Positions 14,933 to 19,417 of a stretch of DNA of 19,417 nt are shown here, piece by piece. The stretch's first letter is position 1; the number at the start of each line of letters is the position of its first letter. Under the pieces are notes generated by a model. That model was not told where the DNA came from. It saw nothing but the letters and a program-made list of their open reading frames with translations, and did no database searches. This DNA comes from Scatosoma sp045533485 (GTDB lineage: Bacteria > Bacillota > Clostridia > Christensenellales > Borkfalkiaceae). The translations under genes were made by a program, and so were the position numbers. Location of the stretch: the NCBI GenBank assembly GCA_045533485.1, contig JAZSHX010000005.1, forward strand, positions 1 through 19,417. The letters run 5' to 3'.

Positions 14933-15052
14933 AGTTTCCTCTTCGTATTTCTTTTGCAAACGCATTTTTCATCGTTTGGCAAATTGTTTTTTCTTTGGTT
15001 TTGTCGCATTTTGGCGTAAAACATAGTTTTATACCTTAACGCTACCTTATAC

Positions 15053-15081
15053 ATTATACCATTCTAAAATACCCCTGTCAA
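15053..15081 (-). promoter_or_regulatory. Consensus sigma-A promoter of the ABC operon
   Basis: On the minus strand, TTGACA (15081-15076), a 17-base spacer ending TGG, and TATAAT (15058-15053) form a perfect consensus promoter. Transcription would start near 15046, giving a leader of about 115 bases before the ATG at 14932. Confidence 0.93.
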
Positions 15082-15343
15082 CCTTTTTATTGAAAATATT
15101 CCGCTTTCTTTTTTTCCAAATTCATACTGTTTTTTTGTGCATTCGTCAAGGACATGGGTGCTTCGTTTTCGTAAAATTACAGTAAATTTTGCCCTTTTTA
15201 AAAGCATTTGTCACATATATTCCTTACAAACAAAATAGCGCAATTTACAGGTGTTTGTCGCCATACTTTTCCATTTTTGACGAATTTTAGGCGATAAAAC
15301 GCCACTTTTTGTTGCTTTTTGCGTTAAACGCTACAATTTTACA

Positions 15344-15384
15344 GCAAAAATAATCCCCCTTGCCTTTTTATGAACAAGGGAGAT
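15344..15384 (-). terminator. Probable intrinsic terminator of the HAD gene
   Basis: On the minus strand ATCTCCCTTG (15384-15375) pairs with CAAGGGGGAT (15362-15353), with one G-U pair, around a twelve-base loop. TATTTTTGC follows. It lies about 55 bases after the HAD stop codon. Confidence 0.65.
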
Positions 15385-15438
15385 ATTTTATTCAACGCAT
15401 ACATGGTGGCTTGATTGCCATATATTAAACGTAATTTT

Positions 15439-16305
15439 TTAGTCGTTTAATTTTCTTGCATTTTTTAAAAATTGCGCAAGCTGTTTTTCTTCTCTGCCCT
15501 TAAGCTGATCCAAAATCGCCATATTTTCTATCATCAGCTTAACGATTTGTTCCAGCGGTGAATTGACGGAATAATCGGCTACACACACGTAGTTGATGCG
15601 TTCGTCTTCCACCAAAACCTTGACCTTTTCACTTTTCCCTGCAGGATACAAAGCAATCGATTTCCCACCGCGCTCTTTAACAAGTTTCATACAAGGAATA
15701 TCCGTCAAGCCATCGCCGATATAAATCATATTGCGATAGGCAATGCGGCGCGCGCTTTCTTCCTGCGAACGGTTCAAATTATCGTCGTCCGTCACGTCCA
15801 AAACGCCCTTGGAAATACGGTAAATAAATTGTGTTTTTAAGGTGTAATTGATGGCAAGCGACGGCCAAATGGCTTCGCCGTTTTCGTCGTACAGATATCT
15901 GCACGCATAAATTTCCTTAAAATATTTCGCTATCGGCGTGCCTTTAATAATTTCGTAGGTACCCGACGAAATGATATAATGCTCAATGTTCACGCCAAGC
16001 GATTCGCCAAATTGATTGATGCGGTCAAACCAGGTGGCAACACCTTTAAATAAAATTACGTTTTTACCGCATTGATTGAGATATTCTTCCGTTAATTTTA
16101 TGCCCTTTTCTCGGCACTTTTTTACCATCAAGAACATATAAGAAAGAATTTTCTCCACCTGATGCTTGGCGGTAATTTCCCCTGCGCCCTGCCAAAATTC
16201 TTCGGGCGTAATCCCTAAATTTTGGATAAAGCCGTATTCCTGCATATCCGTGGTGCAAAGCGTTTTATCAAAATCGTATAACAGCGCTATCGTTGTTTTT
16301 CCCAT
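15439..16305 (-). CDS. HAD-superfamily phosphatase (phosphoserine phosphatase-like)
   Basis: This 288-residue protein carries the HAD motifs in order. Motif I is DFDKTL with nucleophile D11 and acid D13. Motif II is ISSGT with the serine at 113 or 114, a conserved lysine (K157 or K166) would be motif III, and motif IV is GDGLTD at 197-202. A helical cap lies between residues 20 and 90. Such enzymes hydrolyse phosphate esters in the cytoplasm with magnesium; the physiological substrate is unknown. The start is supported by TAAGGAG, and a consensus promoter lies just upstream, giving a very short leader. It is transcribed separately from the gene at 16382-16783. Confidence 0.9.
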   Translation of the reverse strand: MGKTTIALLYDFDKTLCTTDMQEYGFIQNLGITPEEFWQGAGEITAKHQVEKILSYMFLMVKKCREKGIKLTEEYLNQCGKNVILFKGVATWFDRINQFGESLGVNIEHYIISSGTYEIIKGTPIAKYFKEIYACRYLYDENGEAIWPSLAINYTLKTQFIYRISKGVLDVTDDDNLNRSQEESARRIAYRNMIYIGDGLTDIPCMKLVKERGGKSIALYPAGKSEKVKVLVEDERINYVCVADYSVNSPLEQIVKLMIENMAILDQLKGREEKQLAQFLKNARKLND

Positions 16306-16327
16306 ACTATTTTCTCCTTATAAAAAG

Positions 16328-16356
16328 AGTATAGCATTTTTTCGTAAGGTTGTCAA
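16328..16356 (-). promoter_or_regulatory. Consensus promoter of the HAD gene
   Basis: On the minus strand, TTGACA (16356-16351), a 17-base spacer and TATACT (16333-16328). Transcription would start near 16321, only about 16 bases before the ATG, just ahead of the ribosome binding site. Confidence 0.9.
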
Positions 16357-16381
16357 TACCCTTTTTCAAGTTTTATCCACT

Positions 16382-16783
16382 TTACGCGCTTACGTCCTGC
16401 ACGGTTATGCTTTTTACAATTTCGCCCGTTTCTTCCACAACGATATACAAAACGATTTTACCTTGGAAACCGTATTCTCGCAAAGCGTGCAATACGGTTT
16501 TGGTGTTTTCACGGCAAAACGGTTCGTCGCCAAACCAAAGCACTGCTTCGTTGTATTTGTCGATACGCTCTAAAAAGGAAAGGAACGCTTGCAGGTTGTT
16601 TCGGTATTCCGCCGTGGAAACGTTATGCGTTTTCGCTCTTTCTTCTATAAAAGCGGCGGAAAACAATTTCGACGTATAATTGCCTGTAATCATTGCTTCG
16701 TTGAACGGTATAAACGTTTCCGTTGGATATATATTTTCTAATATTGCGTTTAAACATTGCCCTGCGGTAATATTGATTTTCAT
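16382..16783 (-). CDS. DUF1835-like hypothetical protein
   Basis: This 133-residue soluble protein has an N-terminal segment ITAGQCLNAILENI followed by FIPFNEAMITGNY. Later VLWFGDEPFCRENTKTVLHA leads into GKIVLYIVV. The order (G-x-C near the start, PFNEAxxxG, then LWFGxxxFC) resembles the DUF1835 family, whose function is unknown. This assignment rests on recall of the pattern and is tentative. The protein is shorter than many full DUF1835 proteins. The ATG at 16783 is preceded by a run of eight G on the coding strand that must serve as the ribosome binding site, with six bases between. The region upstream is unusually rich in hairpins. Confidence 0.7.
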   Translation of the reverse strand: MKINITAGQCLNAILENIYPTETFIPFNEAMITGNYTSKLFSAAFIEERAKTHNVSTAEYRNNLQAFLSFLERIDKYNEAVLWFGDEPFCRENTKTVLHALREYGFQGKIVLYIVVEETGEIVKSITVQDVSA

Positions 16784-16804
16784 CGTCTACCCCCCCCTAT
16801 AAAA

Positions 16805-16930
16805 CAATCACAACGGTAGTTGTATATGTAATCCGCGATAGCGGTATGCAATCAAGCCGAACGATAACCTACACGGCAAGCAGTGACAACATACGCCTAA
16901 CGGCGATTACATACTAAGCCTTTCGGCTTG
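16805..16930 (-). ncRNA. Candidate structured leader RNA or cruciform upstream of the DUF1835-like gene
   Basis: On the minus strand four elements form a possible four-way junction. An outer stem pairs TATGTAATC (16913-16905) with GATTACATA (16833-16825). A hairpin CGCC-GTTA-GGCG follows (16905-16894), then an inner stem GTATG/CATAC, then a hairpin CCGC-TATC-GCGG (16844-16833). Just upstream is AAGCC-GAAA-GGCTT (16929-16916), with a GNRA-type tetraloop. Some bases are shared between neighbouring helices, so not all can be fully paired at once. No known riboswitch class is recognised. Confidence 0.35.
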
Positions 16931-16933
16931 GAT

Positions 16934-16974
16934 AAAAACGACCTAAATCGAACCACTCGATTTAGGTCGTTTTT
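16934..16974 (-). terminator. Terminator of tRNA-Val, bidirectional in form
   Basis: A perfect 17-base stem (16934-16950 with 16958-16974) has a seven-base loop, with A-runs on the left and T-runs on the right. It starts at the tRNA CCA end. Confidence 0.92.
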
Positions 16975-17051
16975 GGTGGAGACAACAGGACTTGAACCTG
17001 TGACCTCTCGCATGTGAAGCGAGCGCTCTAACCAACTGAGACTATGCCTCC
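16974..17051 (-). tRNA. tRNA-Val, anticodon CAC
   Basis: Read on the minus strand, the acceptor arm GGAGGCA pairs with TGTCTCC (one G-U pair), followed by discriminator A and an encoded CCA. The D-arm is GTCTCAGTTGGTTAGAGC. The anticodon stem CTCGC/GCGAG closes the loop TTCACAT, giving anticodon CAC (plus-strand positions 17014-17016), which reads the valine codon GTG. The T-arm is ACAGG-TTCAAGT-CCTGT. Confidence 0.96.
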
Positions 17052-17066
17052 AAATAGATTATGTTC

Positions 17067-17095
17067 ATTATAGCACTTGCAAGAATAATTGTCAA
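17067..17095 (-). promoter_or_regulatory. Consensus promoter of tRNA-Val
   Basis: On the minus strand, TTGACA (17095-17090), a 17-base spacer and TATAAT (17072-17067). It starts transcription about ten bases upstream of the tRNA, as is usual for stable RNA genes. Confidence 0.93.
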
Positions 17096-17129
17096 TCACT
17101 TTTTAGCTATTCTTTATAAAAAAATCTAT

Positions 17130-17172
17130 AAAAATAGGAGCAAGCAGGCGTTTGTCGCATACCTGCCCCTAT
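17130..17172 (-). terminator. Intrinsic terminator of the cardiolipin synthase gene
   Basis: On the minus strand ATAGG and GCAGG pair with CCTGC and CCTAT (17134-17138 with 17168-17172, and 17144-17148 with 17062+100, i.e. 17162-17166). The two helices are separated by an internal loop and followed by TTTTTATAG. It lies about 20 bases after the stop codon and contains one copy of the short dispersed repeat. Confidence 0.7.
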
Positions 17173-17190
17173 CCTTTGTCTTTTTAACAG

Positions 17191-18792
17191 TTACATAAGC
17201 GTTTCAAATACACGCAAAACGGAATCCGCCAACCGACCGATTAAACGGCGTTTTGTGTTTTCTAACGTGCGTTCCGTGCAAACGCCGAACGTCTGCTCGC
17301 AATCTTCTTTCAGCGCCGCCACCGCTTTTTTATCCGTGAAATACACTGCGTTTTCAAAGTGGTGATACAAGCTTCTATAATCCATATTGATCGTACCAAC
17401 CACGGCGGCGTTATCGTCGCTTATCATACTTTTTGCGTGAATAAAGCCCGGTGCATATTCATAAATGCGCACGCCCGATTTTAACAGCATCGTGTAATTT
17501 GCGCGCGTCAAGCGGAACACCGTTTTTTTATCGGGAATACCCGGGGTTACAATGCGCACGTCCACGCCGCGTGCCGCCGCAAAACAAAGTGCTCCACGCA
17601 TATGTTCGTCTAACACCAAGTACGGCGTGAATATCCACACGTATTTTTCCGCGCGGTGAATAATATCTTCATACACCGCCGCACCCGTACTGATTCCGTC
17701 CAGCGGCGAATCGTCGTAGGGTTGAATACAATAGCCGTCATTGACTGTTTGCATCGCTTGCTTTTCTTTGGGTAAAAACGTTTCCAGCGGCAATTTTTCG
17801 TTGCCGTACGCCTGCCAAATATTCAAAAACGCTCTTGTCAGCGAACGGACGCTATTTCCCGTAATTTGCACGCCCGTGTCCTTCCAGTGTCCAAAGCGTT
17901 TCTTCTCGTTTACGTATTCGTCCGCCAAATTGATACCGCCCGTAAATCCCACTTTGCCGTCGATTACCAAAATCTTTTTATGGTCGCGATGGTTCATACG
18001 CAACGAAAAAAACGGTACGATTTTGTTAAACTTGATACAGCGAATATTTTCGTGCAAGCTGTTGATATAGCGGTCATATCTCGGTTGCAGCGTCAGCATA
18101 CAGCCAAAATCGTCGTAAATAATACGGATTTGCACGCCTTGCATCGCCTTTTCCAACAAAATTTCAAAAATTTCTTTCCACATACGGCCGTGCGCGATAA
18201 TGAAATATTCCAGCAAAATAAACTTCTCCGCTTTTTTAAGCTGCTCTTTCATTGCGTCAAACATTTGCGCGCCGTCTGCATAATATTCCACGCTCCCGTT
18301 GTCAAAAGCAGGATAGTTTGCAAATTTTGTCAAGTAGGCAGAAATAGCGTTATTGCGCCCTGCTGGTGCGCCGTTTTTTACTTCGCCATATTGCTTTTCA
18401 AACGCTTCGTCAACCTGTTTTTGTGCGAACAACAGTTTATTTTTCATTTTTCGCGCAGGACGTCCGCGCCCGTTCATCGCATACATGGGTATACCGAATA
18501 CAGGTACAAGTAAAATTAAGATAATCCAGTTAAGCTTTGACGACGGACGTTCGTGTTCGTTTAAAATATACAAAACAGACACGATTTGCAATACAAACAA
18601 CAACGTTTGCAAGGCAATCGTCCAAGGCGAATGATAAGTAATCGCATAGAAAAAATACGCAAACGTAATCAGCTGTAACAGCACCGCAAGCGCAAACGTG
18701 AACATACGGTTATATAAAATACGGCGATACACACGATTGTTTCCTGCCGTGCGTTCCACCCATTTCTTTTGTTTTTCCGTCAATTTCATCAT
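17191..18792 (-). CDS. cls: Cardiolipin synthase (phospholipase D family)
   Basis: This 533-residue protein has about three hydrophobic segments at residues 31-53, 57-78 and 88-106, followed by two phospholipase D domains. The first HKD motif is H271-K273-D278 (HKKILVIDGKVGFTGG) and the second is H452-K454-D459 (HAKSMISDDNAAVVGTIN). Both catalytic histidine-lysine-aspartate sets are intact. The enzyme joins two phosphatidylglycerol molecules to make cardiolipin at the inner face of the membrane. The N-terminus begins with two methionines, either of which could be used; GGGGAATAAAAG precedes them. It is a single-gene transcript with its own promoter and terminator. Length is slightly above the usual 480-510 residues. 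Confidence 0.93.
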   Translation of the reverse strand: MMKLTEKQKKWVERTAGNNRVYRRILYNRMFTFALAVLLQLITFAYFFYAITYHSPWTIALQTLLFVLQIVSVLYILNEHERPSSKLNWIILILLVPVFGIPMYAMNGRGRPARKMKNKLLFAQKQVDEAFEKQYGEVKNGAPAGRNNAISAYLTKFANYPAFDNGSVEYYADGAQMFDAMKEQLKKAEKFILLEYFIIAHGRMWKEIFEILLEKAMQGVQIRIIYDDFGCMLTLQPRYDRYINSLHENIRCIKFNKIVPFFSLRMNHRDHKKILVIDGKVGFTGGINLADEYVNEKKRFGHWKDTGVQITGNSVRSLTRAFLNIWQAYGNEKLPLETFLPKEKQAMQTVNDGYCIQPYDDSPLDGISTGAAVYEDIIHRAEKYVWIFTPYLVLDEHMRGALCFAAARGVDVRIVTPGIPDKKTVFRLTRANYTMLLKSGVRIYEYAPGFIHAKSMISDDNAAVVGTINMDYRSLYHHFENAVYFTDKKAVAALKEDCEQTFGVCTERTLENTKRRLIGRLADSVLRVFETLM

Positions 18793-18821
18793 CTTTTATT
18801 CCCCATTTTATTCTATATTGT

Positions 18822-18850
18822 ATTATATACCCATTTTTTATCATTATCAA
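18822..18850 (-). promoter_or_regulatory. Promoter of the cardiolipin synthase gene
   Basis: On the minus strand, TTGATA (18850-18845), a 17-base spacer and TATAAT (18827-18822). Transcription would start about 25 bases before the ATG. Confidence 0.8.
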
Positions 18851-18877
18851 TCCATATATATATTATAGTATCACGCG

Positions 18878-18892
18878 CGCATTATTAATGCG
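18878..18892. promoter_or_regulatory. Perfect 7-1-7 palindrome in the divergent intergenic region
   Basis: CGCATTA-T-TAATGCG is a perfect odd-centred palindrome between cls and the rubrerythrin gene, upstream of the cls -35 box. The 7-1-7 geometry is like that of Fur/PerR-type operators, but the bases differ from the PerR consensus. No T-run follows, so it is not a terminator. Confidence 0.4.
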
Positions 18893-18937
18893 TGTTCGAT
18901 TTGTTATCGTTTTGTCAATTTTTCCACTTTTTTCAAA

Positions 18938-18975
18938 TTTTTTTAATTTTTCTTAATTTTTTTAATTTTTCTTAA
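18938..18975 (+). repeat. T-rich 19-base tandem repeat upstream of the rubrerythrin promoter
   Basis: TTTTAATTTTTCTTAA occurs at 18941-18956 and 18960-18975, with a period of 19 bases. It ends about 19 bases upstream of the -35 box and could act as an UP-element or a bent-DNA tract. Confidence 0.6.
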
Positions 18976-18993
18976 ATTTTTTTTGAAAAACTG

Positions 18994-19026
18994 TTGACAA
19001 ACGCATTTTTTTATAGTATACTATAA
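18994..19026 (+). promoter_or_regulatory. Rubrerythrin promoter with an operator-like palindrome over the -10 box
   Basis: TTGACA (18994-18999), a 17-base spacer and TATACT (19017-19022) form a strong promoter. A perfect 16-base palindrome, TTATAGTATACTATAA (19011-19026), covers the whole -10 box, a typical position for a repressor site. Clostridial rubrerythrins are commonly controlled by the peroxide sensor PerR, whose box (TTATAAT-N-ATTATAA) is similar but odd-centred. Confidence 0.75.
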
Positions 19027-19078
19027 TCACTTAATAAAACTAAGTCCTAATAAGAAAATAAAAATGAGGTTAAAAATT

Positions 19079-19417
19079 ATGAAGAAATTTGAATGTCAAG
19101 TATGTCACTACGTTGCGGAAGGTCAAGCACCCGAAGTTTGCCCCGTTTGCAAGCAAAGCGGTAAATTTCAAGAAATCCCCGTTTTGAAAGGCTCTAAAAC
19201 GGAAGCCAATCTTTGGACGGCGTTCGCAGGCGAATCGCAAGCAAGAAACAAATACACCTACTTTGCAAGCAAGGCGAAAAAAGAAGGTTTTGTGCAAATC
19301 GCCGCTCTCTTTGAAGAAACGGCAAACAACGAAAAAGAACACGCAAAAATTTGGTTTAAGCTGTTGCACGGCGGCGCTGTACCTTCCACCGAAGAAAACC
19401 TTTTGGCTGCTGCCGAA
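19079..19417 (+). CDS. Rubrerythrin with N-terminal rubredoxin domain (reverse rubrerythrin), 3' end beyond the window
   Basis: The first 113 codons are present. Residues 1-35 form a rubredoxin-like iron site with C6-x2-C9 and C21-x2-C24. From residue 44 a ferritin-like di-iron domain begins, with E52 in FAGESQARNKY and the FEETANNEKEH segment (E80, E85, H88). A rubredoxin domain ahead of the di-iron domain is the reversed order found in clostridial revRbr, an NADH-linked peroxidase system that reduces hydrogen peroxide in anaerobes. The ATG at 19079 is preceded by GAGG (19065-19068); an in-frame ATG 15 bases earlier overlaps that site and is less likely. The gene has its own strong promoter. 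Confidence 0.95.
   Translation, partial: MKKFECQVCHYVAEGQAPEVCPVCKQSGKFQEIPVLKGSKTEANLWTAFAGESQARNKYTYFASKAKKEGFVQIAALFEETANNEKEHAKIWFKLLHGGAVPSTEENLLAAAE

Larger units (their letters stand above)
14933..15438. other. AT-rich gene-free stretch between the HAD gene and the ABC operon
   Basis: About 500 bases without a convincing gene. It holds the operon promoter (15053-15081), the probable HAD terminator (15344-15384) and a partial copy of a short dispersed repeat at 15248-15266. A palindrome GCGTTAAACGC lies at 15321-15331. Nothing else is recognised. Confidence 0.6.

Noticed and set aside
14933..14965. Upstream start (MRLQKKYEEET) for the ABC fusion protein
   Set aside because: No ribosome binding site precedes the ATG at 14965, while GAGGAAACT directly precedes the ATG at 14932 and the protein then starts straight into its first membrane segment.
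16895..16901. GCCTAAC resembling an integron attC core site (RYYYAAC)
   Set aside because: The inverted partner GTTRRRY is not found at the right distance, and there is no integrase or cassette array.

Overview
The window looks like a chromosomal segment of a Gram-positive-type, moderately low-GC bacterium of the Firmicutes/Clostridia kind, quite possibly an uncultured gut lineage such as the Christensenellales. That placement is inference. It rests on strong AGGAG-type ribosome binding sites, sigma-A promoters close to TTGACA-N17-TATAAT, tRNA genes that encode CCA, an N-terminal-rubredoxin ('reverse') rubrerythrin, a UMF1-type transporter, a YwaF/TIGR02206 membrane protein and a lipoprotein carrying InlB-type B-repeats. 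No phage, transposase, CRISPR or plasmid gene is visible.

Layout. 1-646 (minus): the 5' end of uvrB, preceded by a small tail-anchored protein. 845-3009 (plus): a zinc-dependent phospholipase C-like protein whose stop overlaps the start of a UMF1/Atg22-like MFS transporter, closed by a strong terminator. 3088-3163 (minus): tRNA-Arg(CCG). 3322-6187 (plus): mnmA, a YwaF-like membrane protein and a short-chain dehydrogenase, probably one transcript, closed by a terminator. 6364-10353 (minus): a 1329-residue lipoprotein with ten B-repeats in strict two-type alternation and a long C-terminal domain. 10354-10586: a palindromic intergenic element with direct repeats. 10587-14932 (minus): a three-gene ABC operon under a consensus promoter, made of a YwaF-like membrane domain fused to an ABC ATPase, a large ABC-2-like permease and a small membrane-anchored beta protein. 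14933-15438: mostly gene-free. 15439-16783 (minus): a HAD phosphatase and a DUF1835-like protein with an unusually structured upstream region. 16974-17051 (minus): tRNA-Val(CAC). 17191-18792 (minus): cardiolipin synthase. 19079 to the right edge (plus): rubrerythrin, with a palindrome over its -10 box.

How the parts may work together. Most genes are housekeeping or envelope-related: tRNA genes and tRNA thiolation (mnmA), DNA repair (uvrB), phospholipid synthesis (cls), a possible phospholipase and oxidative-stress defence (rubrerythrin). The least ordinary locus is 6364-14932. Its ABC subunit is a natural fusion of a YwaF-type multi-pass membrane domain with an ATPase, and a strong Shine-Dalgarno sequence lies inside the fused gene exactly before the ATPase, so a free ATPase may also be made. 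The operon continues into a permease and an anchored extracytoplasmic protein, followed by the large repeat lipoprotein. A second YwaF-family gene lies in the mnmA cluster about 7 kb from the fused one. Function and substrate cannot be read from the sequence.
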